From assembly GCA_045545175.1 (NCBI GenBank), contig JAZQAK010000003.1:1-63086 (forward strand): a DNA stretch of 63,086 bases, written 5' to 3'. The notes under the pieces were generated by a model. The model was not told the DNA's origin and did no database searches. It was given only the letters and a program-made list of their open reading frames with translations. Positions 8,670 through 18,175 of the stretch are shown here, in pieces (the stretch's first letter is position 1; every line of letters starts with the position of its first letter). Source of the stretch: RGIG6165 sp045545175. GTDB lineage: Bacteria; Bacillota; Clostridia; Oscillospirales; Feifaniaceae. The translations under genes were made by a program, and so were the position numbers.

Positions 8670-9522
8670 AGAATATTTCTTTACCGGTAAAACCATTGAC
8701 GAGGCTGTTGCAAACGGTGCAAAAGAACTTGGTCTTGACGTGGATGCCGGCATAAATTACGAGGTTGAGGAATTTCCTTCAAGCAAACTTCTCGGTCTTA
8801 TAAAGACTGAGGCTAAGGTAAAAATTCTTGTGGAAGCACCCGACCCGAAGCCTGAAAAGAAATTCACCCTTGCAGACGAGAAAATCGCACCCAAAGGACA
8901 GAAAAAGGAAGAAAAGCCCGCAAAGGTGTCAAAACCCCTTCCCAAGCAGAATTTCACACTTGCGGATGAAAAAATTTCACAGAAGAAACCTGCTGCAAAG
9001 CCTGAAAAGATTAAGGAAGAGCCTGCACCGAAGCCCAAGCGCGAAAGCAAGCCCGTTTCTCCCGAAGCACTTGAAAAAGGTGCAGAGGTTGCAGTTAAAT
9101 TCGTTAAAGAAGTGTTTGCCGTAATGGGCATTGAAGCAAACGTAACTTCCGACACGCAGGATAACGCCGTTAATCTCCTTCTTGAAGGTGAAGGTATGGG
9201 TCTTGTAATCGGCAGAAGAGGCGAAACACTCGATTCACTTCAGTATCTTACAAGCCTTGTAGTAAACAAGGGTAAGGGCGGTTACATAAAAGTGACGCTT
9301 GATACTGAAAACTACCGCAGCAAGCGTGAAAAAATACTCATCGACCTTGCTCACAATAAAGCTCAGCGAGTTCTTAAATCTCACAAGAGCATCACACTTG
9401 ATGCAATGAATCCTTACGAGCGCAGAATAATCCACTCTGCACTTCAGAACACAGAAAATATAACGACGTCTTCTATTGGGGCTGAACCGAACAGAAGAGT
9501 CGTAATCAGATACGAAAGATAA
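8662..9522 (+). CDS. jag: RNA-binding protein Jag/KhpB (SpoIIIJ-associated)
   Basis: This 286-residue protein has three parts. Residues 1-55 form the Jag_N domain. A charged linker (about 60-130) contains two copies of FTLADEKI separated by Lys/Pro-rich sequence. The C-terminal KH (VIGRRGETLDSLQYL) and R3H (NPYERRIIHSAL) domains bind RNA. In relatives KhpB affects cell division and cell-wall synthesis. The start at 8662 gives MIKEYFFTGKT, the family N-terminus, with GGAG upstream inside yidC. Confidence 0.93.
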   Translation: MIKEYFFTGKTIDEAVANGAKELGLDVDAGINYEVEEFPSSKLLGLIKTEAKVKILVEAPDPKPEKKFTLADEKIAPKGQKKEEKPAKVSKPLPKQNFTLADEKISQKKPAAKPEKIKEEPAPKPKRESKPVSPEALEKGAEVAVKFVKEVFAVMGIEANVTSDTQDNAVNLLLEGEGMGLVIGRRGETLDSLQYLTSLVVNKGKGGYIKVTLDTENYRSKREKILIDLAHNKAQRVLKSHKSITLDAMNPYERRIIHSALQNTENITTSSIGAEPNRRVVIRYER

Positions 9523-9528
9523 TTATTA

Positions 9529-9560
9529 ACAGCCCCTTATCACAAGGGGCTGTATTTGTT
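9529..9560 (+). terminator. Terminator after jag
   Basis: A 10-bp GC-rich stem (9529-9538 with 9544-9553) with a 5-nt loop is followed by a T-rich tract. It separates jag from mnmE, whose ribosome binding site begins directly afterwards, so mnmE depends on read-through or on a promoter I cannot identify. Confidence 0.75.
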
Positions 9561-9571
9561 TGGGAGGAAAA

Positions 9572-10894
9572 ATGGCTGTAATTGCTGCAATTTCAACGGC
9601 ATTATCAAATGCCGCAATAGGACTCGTGCGACTTTCGGGTGACGGGGCAGAAAAAATAGCGCAGAGCATTTTCTCCTCACCCCTCAAAGACCGTACAGCC
9701 GTATACGGCAGAATCGTCGGCAAAAACGGTGAAACTCTTGACACTGCACTCTGCACGTTTTTCAAGGGTCCTCATTCATATACCGGCGAGGATATGGCGG
9801 AATTTTCCTGCCACGGCGGTCTTGTCGTGCTCAGGGGTGTGCTTGAAGCCGTCCTTGACGCAGGTGCCGTCCCCGCACAGAGAGGTGAGTTTACAAAACG
9901 TGCCTTCTTAAACGGTAAAATGGATATGTCGCAGAGCGAGGCCGTAATAGATATTATCACGGCAAAAAGCACCCTTTCTGCAAAAGAGGCGTTTTTGCAG
10001 GCAGGCGGCTCACTTCGCCGTGTCATAAACGAGCTTCGTTCACAGCTTTTAGACATAGATTCGGAAATTATGGTGTATGCCGACTTTGCGGCTGAAGGTA
10101 TTGAAGCACCCGATGCGACAAAACTCTGCCCGATGATAGAGGCGGCTATGAAGCGTACCGAAAAACTGCGTTCCTCTTACGGTACGGGTAAACTTCTTAA
10201 AGAGGGTTTTCCCGTATGTCTTTGCGGTAAGCCGAACGTTGGCAAATCATCACTTATGAACAGACTTATCGGGCGTGACCGCAGTATCGTAACCGAAATT
10301 GCAGGTACGACGAGAGATATTATAAGCGAAACCATTGAACTTGAAGGTCTTCCCATAATATTATCCGACACGGCAGGCATCCACGAAAGTGAGGATACCG
10401 TTGAAAAAATAGGTATTGACCGTGCAAAAGAAGAAATAAGAAACAGTGCGCTTGCCATTTTCCTATTTGATGCCTCAACTCCGTGTGACGACGACGATAA
10501 AGCACTTCTCACACTTGCAGGGGAGTGTGACAGTCTGATTGTTGCAAACAAAACGGATAAAAATACCGTATTTATACCCGACGGTGCAATTCTTATAAGT
10601 GCCGAAAACGGTGACGGAATGGAAAATCTTATTTCCGCAATTAAAGAAAAGGCACTTGGCTCAGCACCCATGGATATGGGTGAAACGATTACCAATTTAA
10701 GACACAGGCAGGCGCTCGATAAGGCGTATGAGGCACTTTCAAGGGCTAACGATGCCATTTCGCTCGGAATAGACCCCGAGGTTGCCGAGCTTGATATAAA
10801 CGAAGCACTCTGTCAGCTTGGTCTTATTACGGGTGAAACGGTCAGCGATGACCTTATTGACAGAATTTACGAGAACTTTTGCGTAGGAAAGTAG
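9572..10894 (+). CDS. mnmE: tRNA modification GTPase MnmE
   Basis: This 440-residue GTPase works with MnmG to place (carboxymethyl)aminomethyl groups on wobble uridine 34. It has the N-terminal folate-binding domain, then a G domain with GKPNVGKSS near 219-227, DTAG and NKTD motifs. It ends in the catalytic-type C-terminal motif CVGK. The ATG at 9572 has GGAGG about five bases upstream. An in-frame TTG further upstream is rejected because it precedes that site. It is nearly contiguous with mnmG. Confidence 0.95.
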   Translation: MAVIAAISTALSNAAIGLVRLSGDGAEKIAQSIFSSPLKDRTAVYGRIVGKNGETLDTALCTFFKGPHSYTGEDMAEFSCHGGLVVLRGVLEAVLDAGAVPAQRGEFTKRAFLNGKMDMSQSEAVIDIITAKSTLSAKEAFLQAGGSLRRVINELRSQLLDIDSEIMVYADFAAEGIEAPDATKLCPMIEAAMKRTEKLRSSYGTGKLLKEGFPVCLCGKPNVGKSSLMNRLIGRDRSIVTEIAGTTRDIISETIELEGLPIILSDTAGIHESEDTVEKIGIDRAKEEIRNSALAIFLFDASTPCDDDDKALLTLAGECDSLIVANKTDKNTVFIPDGAILISAENGDGMENLISAIKEKALGSAPMDMGETITNLRHRQALDKAYEALSRANDAISLGIDPEVAELDINEALCQLGLITGETVSDDLIDRIYENFCVGK

Positions 10895-10902
10895 GTGAGA
10901 AT

Positions 10903-12759
10903 ATGCATATAGCAGTTATTGGTGCAGGTCACGCAGGAATTGAGGCGGCACTCGCAGCGGCACGTCTCGGCGTACCTACGACACTTTTTACACTTTCACT
11001 TGACGGTGCCATTGCAAATCTCCCGTGTAATCCGTGTATAGGCGGCAGTGCAAAAGGGCATCTCGTTAAGGAAATAGACGCTCTCGGCGGCGAGATGGCA
11101 AAAGCATCGGATGCCACGTTTATACAGAGCCGTATGCTCAACAGAGGTAAGGGGCCTGCCATACACTCTCCCCGTGTGCAGATTGACCGCACCGCATATC
11201 ACTTATATATGAAGCGTATTCTCGAAACGACGGATAACCTCTATCTCAAGCAGGCGGAAATAACCGATATATCCGTTAGTGACGGACACGTGACGGGTGT
11301 TACGACCGACCTTCACGAATTCTACGCCTGCGACGCCGTTATTATTGCAACGGGCACCTATCTTCATTCACAGACGATTGTGGGTGACGTTTTTACCCCT
11401 TCAGGCCCTGACGGTATACGCTCGGCTGACGCTTTGTCGGACTCGCTTAAAAAACTCGGCATCCCGATGATGCGCTTTAAAACGGGCACTCCGGCACGTA
11501 TAAACCGCCGTTCAATCGATTTTTCCGAGCTTGAGGAGCAGGTTGGTGACGACCCCATAACACCGCTTTCGTTTGACAATGCCGATGAAACGGGTTACGA
11601 AAACAAGGTTATCTGTCACATAACGTACACGAATAAAAATACCCACGATATAATTTTAAAAAATCTTGACCGTTCACCTCTTTACAGCGGTCTGGTCAAG
11701 GGTGTCGGCCCACGATACTGTCCTTCAATAGAAGACAAGGTCGTGCGTTTTGCAGATAAGGAAAGACACCAGTTTTTCGTTGAGCCCGTGGCACTTGACA
11801 GTGAAGAAATGTATATTCAGGGCTTTTCTTCCTCAATGCCTATCGACGTTCAGCTTGATATGTACCACTCGGTCAAAGGTCTTGAAAATTGCGAATTTAT
11901 GCGTCCTGCATACGCCATTGAATACGACCTCTGTGACCCGACGGCACTTTTAGCTACACTTGAATTTAAGAATATAAAAGGCCTCTACGGCGCAGGACAG
12001 TTTAACGGCACCTCCGGCTATGAGGAGGCGGCGGCACAGGGCCTTGTTGCAGGTATAAACGCCGCAAGGCAGGTTTGTGGCAAGGAGCAGATTGTTTTTG
12101 AGAGAAGCGGAAGTTATATCGGCACACTCATTGACGACCTTGTTACCAAAGGCACCTGCGAGCCCTACAGAATGATGACTTCAAGAAGTGAATACCGACT
12201 TCTTTTAAGGCAGGACAATGCAGATGCAAGACTTACGCCCCTCGGCTACGAGATAGGACTCGTTTCGGAGGAAAAATATCAGCGTTATCTTAAAAAGCAG
12301 GCGCTTATAGATGCTGAAATTGAACGTGTGCAGAACACCACGATACCGCCGAGCAAAGAACTGTCGGAATATCTCATTTCCTGCGGTACGGCAGAAACCG
12401 TAACGGGTGCAAAACTGTCCGCCCTTATAAAAAGACCGCAACTTTCATACAAGGGGCTTGCACCCTTTGACAAGGGCAGACCGACACTTCCCGAATACGT
12501 CTGCGAAGAGGTTGAAATAACCATAAAATACGAGGGTTATATCAGACGTCAGTTGTCCGAAGTCCGTGAAAATTCAAAACTCGAGAACAGAAGACTGCCC
12601 GATGATATAAACTATCTTGAAATTTCCGGCCTTCGCCTTGAAGCACGGCAAAAGCTTGAAGACTTCAAGCCCAAAACGCTCGGTCAGGCATCAAGAATTT
12701 CGGGCGTAAATCCTGCCGATATATCGGTACTTCTCATATATCTGGAGACACGAAGATGA
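10903..12759 (+). CDS. mnmG: tRNA uridine-5-carboxymethylaminomethyl enzyme MnmG
   Basis: This 618-residue FAD protein is the partner of MnmE (also called GidA). The FAD-binding GAGHAG motif is at residues 7-12, and the NLPCNPCIGGSAKGHL and MLNRGKGPA signatures follow. The C-terminal helical domain contains LRLEARQKL. I start at the ATG at 10903 because the Rossmann motif must be N-terminal and AGGTGAG lies just upstream. The mnmE-mnmG-rsmG order is conserved across Firmicutes. Confidence 0.95.
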   Translation: MHIAVIGAGHAGIEAALAAARLGVPTTLFTLSLDGAIANLPCNPCIGGSAKGHLVKEIDALGGEMAKASDATFIQSRMLNRGKGPAIHSPRVQIDRTAYHLYMKRILETTDNLYLKQAEITDISVSDGHVTGVTTDLHEFYACDAVIIATGTYLHSQTIVGDVFTPSGPDGIRSADALSDSLKKLGIPMMRFKTGTPARINRRSIDFSELEEQVGDDPITPLSFDNADETGYENKVICHITYTNKNTHDIILKNLDRSPLYSGLVKGVGPRYCPSIEDKVVRFADKERHQFFVEPVALDSEEMYIQGFSSSMPIDVQLDMYHSVKGLENCEFMRPAYAIEYDLCDPTALLATLEFKNIKGLYGAGQFNGTSGYEEAAAQGLVAGINAARQVCGKEQIVFERSGSYIGTLIDDLVTKGTCEPYRMMTSRSEYRLLLRQDNADARLTPLGYEIGLVSEEKYQRYLKKQALIDAEIERVQNTTIPPSKELSEYLISCGTAETVTGAKLSALIKRPQLSYKGLAPFDKGRPTLPEYVCEEVEITIKYEGYIRRQLSEVRENSKLENRRLPDDINYLEISGLRLEARQKLEDFKPKTLGQASRISGVNPADISVLLIYLETRR

Positions 12760-13388
12760 AAAATTACGACGCTCTTGCAGACAGACTTATCGAAGCGAAC
12801 AAAAGGCTTAATCTGACTGCAATTACACAAAAAGATGCCGTTATGGTGCTTCACATTGAGGACTCGTTGACACTGTGCGACTATATTCCGCAGGGGGCAA
12901 AGGTCATAGACGTGGGCACGGGCGGCGGTTTCCCCGCACTGCCCATTGCAATGGCAAGGGATGATATTTTTGTGACGGCACTTGATTCGACCGCAAAAAA
13001 ACTTGCCTTCGTGCAACAGACGGCAGACGAATTTTCACTTCCGTTAAAAACGCTCTGTGCAAGGGCGGAGGAGGCGGCAGAACAACTGCGCGAAGCCTTT
13101 GATGTTGCCGTATCAAGAGGTGTGACCGCACTTCCCGCACTCTGTGAACTGTGCCTTCCTTTCGTCAAAATCGGCGGAAGATTTATTGCAATGAAGGCAA
13201 AAGACTGTGAGTCTGAAATTTCAAGTGCCAAAAACGCCTTGTCTGTTCTCGGCGGTGAAATCAAAGAGGTAATTTGCCCGACCCTTTCGGACGGTACCGT
13301 TCATACTCTCATAATTATAGAAAAAATTTCTGCAACACCTTTAAAGTATCCTCGCAGGTGGAGTGAAATAAAAAAGAAACCTTTGTAA
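12756..13388 (+). CDS. rsmG: 16S rRNA (guanine527-N7)-methyltransferase RsmG
   Basis: This 210-residue methyltransferase makes m7G527 in 16S rRNA. The N-terminal NLTAI motif, the SAM-binding VIDVGTGGGFPALP stretch near 48-62 and the C-terminal KYPRRW sequence are typical. Its ATG overlaps the mnmG stop. Loss of RsmG gives low-level streptomycin resistance in other bacteria. The stop codon lies inside a terminator hairpin. Confidence 0.94.
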   Translation: MKNYDALADRLIEANKRLNLTAITQKDAVMVLHIEDSLTLCDYIPQGAKVIDVGTGGGFPALPIAMARDDIFVTALDSTAKKLAFVQQTADEFSLPLKTLCARAEEAAEQLREAFDVAVSRGVTALPALCELCLPFVKIGGRFIAMKAKDCESEISSAKNALSVLGGEIKEVICPTLSDGTVHTLIIIEKISATPLKYPRRWSEIKKKPL

Positions 13389-13410
13389 ACAGAAAGGTTT
13401 TTCTTTTTTA
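13377..13410 (+). terminator. Terminator overlapping the rsmG stop
   Basis: An 8-bp stem (13377-13384 with 13393-13400) includes the last rsmG codons. It has an 8-nt loop containing the stop codon and is followed by a ten-base T-rich tract. It ends the mnmE-mnmG-rsmG transcript. Confidence 0.7.
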
Positions 13411-13472
13411 TATATTGTATTTTAGAGTAAATAATAATAAAATATATATAACTATATTTGCAGGAGGTAAAT

Positions 13473-14462
13473 ATGACATATTCTCAAAGGCGTAAAGCCG
13501 CAAAGAAAAATGCCCGCCTTTCACTTAAAGGAAACTGGGGTAAAAGCATTGCGGTATGGTTTATATTGATTGCAATTATTCTCGGCATAGCCGCACTTAT
13601 GGCAGGCACACTTTATGCTGCAAGTCCCGCAGACTACGATATTGCCGTTTCTCCGAGCGGTATCCACACGTCAACTATCGACCCTGTTTCACTCGAATCG
13701 GCGTTAAACCGTTTCACGTTTATTCTTGAGCACGAGGGCAGGCTTGCTTTTGAGGCGTTTGAAGACGTTGAATTTATCAACACCTCACCTCTGGGCACGG
13801 GTGTTATCGCAGGCTTTTGTCTGTTTATGGTACTTATTCTGCTTCCCCTGTCACTTGGAATATACAGGTTTTATCTCACGATGACAGACGGTGATAAGCC
13901 GACGATAAGCGATATGTTTTCTCTTTTCTCATCTGCTAAGAGATTTTTCGGTTCATTCGGCGTTTCACTTCTCGTATCGCTCTTTTCTTTCCTGTGGGGC
14001 ACACTTTTTACAGTGGTGTGGGGCGTGATTATCGGCGTAACCGTTGCAATTCTCGTAATAAATGCAGTTTCGGCAGAGGTTGTGCTTATCACGGTTCTCG
14101 TGATGTACGTTCTCTTCCTTGTTACCGCAGTTTTGTTTGAGATATTCCTTATGAAGTACTATGCAACACCCGTAATCTTCGTGAGCGGTAACAGGGCATA
14201 CGCTTCAGTAAAGCAGTCCGTTGCCGTGATGAAAAAGCACCGTTTTGAAGCCTTTTTGTTTGAACTTTCATTCATAGGCTGGCATATGCTGGGCACGCTT
14301 ACATTTGGTCTTGTCTATATTTACGTTCTTCCTTATTACGTTGCGTCATACACCTCGTTTATCTCCGCATTGACGGACGGAGAAAAGGAAGAAGACGACT
14401 TCCCGACCTACGAAAGTACACCCGAAATACCCAATTTTACAGATTTTCTTCCCAAGGAGTAA
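13473..14462 (+). CDS. DUF975-like integral membrane protein
   Basis: This 329-residue protein starts with a basic amphipathic stretch (RRKAAKKNARLSLKGNWGKSI) like DUF975 proteins. About six hydrophobic segments follow (roughly 25-45, 110-135, 160-190, 195-220, 230-250, 275-300). The C-terminus is acidic. Its function is not known to me. AGGAGG precedes the ATG at 13473, and metG starts 7 bases after its stop. Confidence 0.6.
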   Translation: MTYSQRRKAAKKNARLSLKGNWGKSIAVWFILIAIILGIAALMAGTLYAASPADYDIAVSPSGIHTSTIDPVSLESALNRFTFILEHEGRLAFEAFEDVEFINTSPLGTGVIAGFCLFMVLILLPLSLGIYRFYLTMTDGDKPTISDMFSLFSSAKRFFGSFGVSLLVSLFSFLWGTLFTVVWGVIIGVTVAILVINAVSAEVVLITVLVMYVLFLVTAVLFEIFLMKYYATPVIFVSGNRAYASVKQSVAVMKKHRFEAFLFELSFIGWHMLGTLTFGLVYIYVLPYYVASYTSFISALTDGEKEEDDFPTYESTPEIPNFTDFLPKE

Positions 14463-14469
14463 AAATAAA

Positions 14470-16389
14470 ATGTCAAAGAAACCTTATTACATTTCAACAG
14501 CAATAGCATACACGTCAAGAGTGCCTCATATAGGCAACACCTACGAGGCTGTCCTTGCAGACGCGATAGCACGTTTCAAGAGGCTTGAAGGTTACGACGT
14601 GTTCTTCCTCACGGGTACCGATGAACACGGTGAAAAAATTCAGCAGCAGGCTGAGGCTGAGGGAATTTCACCCCAGCAGCACGTTGATAACATCGCAGGC
14701 GAAATCCGTCGTATCTGGGACTTTATGAACGTAAGTTACGACAAGTTTATCAGAACGACCGACGATTATCATATGGATTCGGTTGCCGCCATATTTGAAA
14801 AACTTTTCAAGCAGGGCGATATATACAAGGGTTCCTACGAGGGTTATTACTGCACACCCTGTGAAAGTTTCTATACCGAAACACAGCTCGTTGACGGCAA
14901 GTGCCCCGACTGTGGCAGAGAAGTGCATAAGGCAAGCGAAGAAGCGTACTTCTTTAAAATGAGCAAGTATGCAAAGCGCCTTGAAGAGTATATTGAGCAG
15001 AATCCCGAATTCATTCAGCCTGAGAGCAGAAAGAACGAGATGCTTAACAACTTTATCCGTCCCGGTCTGCAGGACCTCTGTGTTTCAAGAACTTCGTTTA
15101 ACTGGGGCGTTCCCGTTAAATTTGACTCAAAGCACGTTATCTACGTGTGGATAGACGCACTTTCAAACTATATCACGGCACTCGGCTATCATCCCGACGG
15201 CAACAAACTGCCCTTATTTGATAAGTACTGGCCTGCAGACGTTCACCTCATAGGTAAGGACATTCTGCGTTTCCACACGATTTACTGGCCCTGTATGCTT
15301 ATGGCGCTTGATTTACCGCTTCCCAAGCAAGTATTCGGACACCCGTGGCTTCTCATGGGTGACGACAAGATGAGTAAGTCAAAGGGTAACGTCGTATATG
15401 CTGAACAGCTTGTGAAACTTTTCGGTGTTGATGCGGTTAGATATTATCTTCTCCACGAAATGCCCTTTGCAAGCGATGGTAATTTCACCTACGATCTTAT
15501 TATGGCAAAGACGAATTCTGACCTTGCAAACATTCTGGGAAATCTCGTAAACAGAACGATTGCCATGGTAGGCAAGTATTTCGACGGTGTGATACCCGCC
15601 CCCGACAAGACGGACGCTCTTGATGACGAGCTTATTCTTGCGGCAAAAGATGCTGTTGAGGGTGCTGTTGAAAATATGGCAACTCTCCACGTTGCAGACG
15701 CTATGGACAGTGTATGGTCACTTCTCAGACGTTGCAACAAATACATCGACGAAACTACACCCTGGACGCTTGCAAAAAACGGTGAGACAGACAGACTTGC
15801 AACCGTTTTATACAATCTCTGCGAAGGAATACGTATTGCAGCGGTTATGATAAAGCCCTTCCTGCCCGAAACGGCAGAAAAAATGCTTTCACAGCTCGGT
15901 TGTGATATTGATTCATTTGAATCTGTTTCATTATTTGGTGCTCTCAAAGCAGGCACAAAGACGGGCGTTGCAACACCCCTCTTTGCAAGAATTGACGAAA
16001 ATGAAAAACGCAAAGAAATCGAAGAAATGCTTGCAGAGGCTGAGGAGCCTGAGGAGGATAGCGGTCTTGCACTTATCGGCATAGACGATTTTGCAAAGGT
16101 TGAACTCGTAACGGCAAAAATACTTACCTGCGAAGAAATTAAAAAGAGTAAAAAACTTTATAAACTTACCGTTTCACTCGGCAAGGAAACAAGACAGGTG
16201 TGCAGCGGTATAAAGGCATACTACACACCTGAAGAACTTATCGGCAAAACCGTAGTTCTCGTTAAAAACTTAAAGCCCGTCAAACTCTGCGGTGAAGAAA
16301 GTTTCGGTATGATACTCGCCGCTGATGACGGTGACAGCGTTAAGGTGCTCTTCCTTGACGGTATAAATCCCGGTGCAGGTATTCACTGA
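14470..16389 (+). CDS. metG: Methionyl-tRNA synthetase
   Basis: This 639-residue class I synthetase charges initiator and elongator tRNA-Met. The nucleotide-binding HIGN lies at 20-23 and KMSKS near 300. A zinc knuckle with CTPC and CPDC pairs is present. A C-terminal EMAP/Trbp111-type tRNA-binding domain starts near 537 (DFAKVELVTAKI). Length and domain set match bacterial long-form MetG. It overlaps tatD by one base, the usual metG-tatD pairing. Confidence 0.96.
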   Translation: MSKKPYYISTAIAYTSRVPHIGNTYEAVLADAIARFKRLEGYDVFFLTGTDEHGEKIQQQAEAEGISPQQHVDNIAGEIRRIWDFMNVSYDKFIRTTDDYHMDSVAAIFEKLFKQGDIYKGSYEGYYCTPCESFYTETQLVDGKCPDCGREVHKASEEAYFFKMSKYAKRLEEYIEQNPEFIQPESRKNEMLNNFIRPGLQDLCVSRTSFNWGVPVKFDSKHVIYVWIDALSNYITALGYHPDGNKLPLFDKYWPADVHLIGKDILRFHTIYWPCMLMALDLPLPKQVFGHPWLLMGDDKMSKSKGNVVYAEQLVKLFGVDAVRYYLLHEMPFASDGNFTYDLIMAKTNSDLANILGNLVNRTIAMVGKYFDGVIPAPDKTDALDDELILAAKDAVEGAVENMATLHVADAMDSVWSLLRRCNKYIDETTPWTLAKNGETDRLATVLYNLCEGIRIAAVMIKPFLPETAEKMLSQLGCDIDSFESVSLFGALKAGTKTGVATPLFARIDENEKRKEIEEMLAEAEEPEEDSGLALIGIDDFAKVELVTAKILTCEEIKKSKKLYKLTVSLGKETRQVCSGIKAYYTPEELIGKTVVLVKNLKPVKLCGEESFGMILAADDGDSVKVLFLDGINPGAGIH

Positions 16390-17147
16390 TGAAATTTTTT
16401 GATACACATTCTCACTACTGTGACGACAGATTTGACGAGGACAGGGACGCTCTTCTTGAAAAACTTCTGGCAGAGTCGAACTGCGGTATACTTACCTGCC
16501 CGTCAGACCTTGATGACGTTGCTTTTTCAAAAGAACTTGCTCACAGATACGAAAACGTATGGTATGCGGCAGGCATACATCCGCACGAATGCGAAAAATA
16601 CGAAATTTCCGACCTTGACAAGCTTTTTCCCTACCTTGAGGATGAAAAATGCGTCGCCGTCGGCGAGTGCGGTCTTGATTATTATTACGATTTCGCATAC
16701 CGTGACACACAGATTGCATTTTTCCGCGCTCAGTGTGACATTGCAAAGCAGGTGAAAAAGCCTATCATCGTGCACGACCGTGAAGCACACGCTGACACGA
16801 TAAACGTGTTGTCCGACCTGCGTCCCGAGGCAATAATCCACTGTTACAGCGGTTCACTTGAATCGGCAAAAATACTCGTCGGTCTCGGCTGTTACATCAG
16901 TTTCGCAGGAACGCTCACTTTCAAAAACGCCTCGAAACTTCTTTCGGTGGCTCAGTGGGTACCTGAGGACCGTATACTTATAGAAACGGATGCGCCCTAC
17001 CTTGCCCCCGAGCCGATGAGAGGTCGCAGAAACGACTCGTCACTCGTTATGCACACGGCGCAGAGGCTTGCAGACCTTCGTGGCTGCTCACTCGAGCACA
17101 TTGCCGAAGTTACGGCAAATAACGCAAAAAAGGTGTTTGGAATATGA
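16389..17147 (+). CDS. tatD: TatD-family metal-dependent hydrolase
   Basis: This 252-residue TIM-barrel hydrolase of the TatD DNase family starts with the metal-binding THSH motif. It also has a GECGLDYYY segment, HDREAH, IHCYSG and ETDAPYLAP. Family members are Mg-dependent exonucleases linked to DNA repair or tRNA quality control. It overlaps the downstream ATP-grasp gene by 4 bases, linking metG-tatD to the surface module. Confidence 0.92.
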   Translation: MKFFDTHSHYCDDRFDEDRDALLEKLLAESNCGILTCPSDLDDVAFSKELAHRYENVWYAAGIHPHECEKYEISDLDKLFPYLEDEKCVAVGECGLDYYYDFAYRDTQIAFFRAQCDIAKQVKKPIIVHDREAHADTINVLSDLRPEAIIHCYSGSLESAKILVGLGCYISFAGTLTFKNASKLLSVAQWVPEDRILIETDAPYLAPEPMRGRRNDSSLVMHTAQRLADLRGCSLEHIAEVTANNAKKVFGI

Positions 17148-18175
17148 CTGTTATAGTGACAGATACCGATTACAGAATGACACTTCCGCTTATACGTGAC
17201 CTTGCGGATGCAGGGTATATGGTTGTGGCAACTTACAGAAACAACTGTGTCGGCGGTATGTCAAAAGGGGTAAGTGCTTGTTACAAATGCGACTCACCCT
17301 ACGAAATATGCAAAAAATACGATATGCCGACCTTGCTGTGCGTTGGCAGGGAAACAATAGAAGAGGTTTCTTCAAGCAGGGAAAAATATGACGGTGTATG
17401 CCACGTTTTAGTGCCCGAAAGGGAGATTCTTGACAGAGCAAACGACAAGTCGTACGTGCTTTCTCTTGCACAAAGCATCGGCATTCCCACGCCGGGTGAG
17501 CCGACGGCTTATCCGTGTATCGCAAAATTTCCGTGCGGAGAAAAACTCGGCCTTAAGGCAAGCGAGCGTTATTTTGTAGTAAAAGACGAAACCGAGCATA
17601 CCTCACTCAAAAACAAATACCCCGACCTCATTTTTCAGCAAATGATTGAGGGCGATGGCGTAGGCGTGTGTATGATAATGAAAGGCGGCAAATGCCTTGA
17701 CTATATATCGCACCGCCGTATAAGAGAATGTCCCCTATCGGGCGGTCCTTCCTCCTGCTGTGTCACGCATTTTGACGAAAAACTTATCGCCTATTCCGAA
17801 AAACTGCTTGCCGCACTTTCCTTTGAAGGTATCGCAATGGTGGAATGGAAGGGTGGCGTGCTTATGGAAATAAACCCGCGTGTGTGGGGAAGTTATGCTT
17901 TGACGCGCATTTCAAAAAGCAAATTTTCACAAAACTGGGCACTTGCAAGTGCAGGTGAAAACACTCTTGAAGGGCATCCTCTGCCCGACTGTAAAATGTC
18001 GTTTTTTACAAGTGAAATAAAACTGATACTTGCATATATCAGAAAGAAAAACTTTAAAAAATTGCTTGAAATCATCAAAGATACGTTAAACCCCCGTGTT
18101 AAAGATGGTATAATTGACCTTCACGACCTTAAAGGGACGTTTTCATATATCAAATCTATAAGGAGCAAACAGTAA
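17144..18175 (+). CDS. ATP-grasp domain ligase-like protein
   Basis: This 343-residue protein resembles stand-alone ATP-grasp proteins of the carbamoyl-phosphate synthase/carboxylate-amine ligase fold. An N-terminal Rossmann-like region (about 1-100) is followed by the nucleotide-binding segments IAKFPCGEKLG and QQMIEGDGVGVCMI. The metal/phosphate loop is MEINPRVWGS near 245. The substrate is unknown. It overlaps tatD by 4 bases and the PHP gene by one, so the set is translationally coupled. A plausible role is joining an amino acid or amine to a carboxylate on a surface glycan or peptide, but that is inference from context. Confidence 0.75.
   Translation: MTVIVTDTDYRMTLPLIRDLADAGYMVVATYRNNCVGGMSKGVSACYKCDSPYEICKKYDMPTLLCVGRETIEEVSSSREKYDGVCHVLVPEREILDRANDKSYVLSLAQSIGIPTPGEPTAYPCIAKFPCGEKLGLKASERYFVVKDETEHTSLKNKYPDLIFQQMIEGDGVGVCMIMKGGKCLDYISHRRIRECPLSGGPSSCCVTHFDEKLIAYSEKLLAALSFEGIAMVEWKGGVLMEINPRVWGSYALTRISKSKFSQNWALASAGENTLEGHPLPDCKMSFFTSEIKLILAYIRKKNFKKLLEIIKDTLNPRVKDGIIDLHDLKGTFSYIKSIRSKQ

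Noticed and set aside
10177..10758. 193-codon open frame opposite mnmE
   Set aside because: Antisense shadow of a conserved GTPase. The serine-rich translation is typical of a reversed coding strand.
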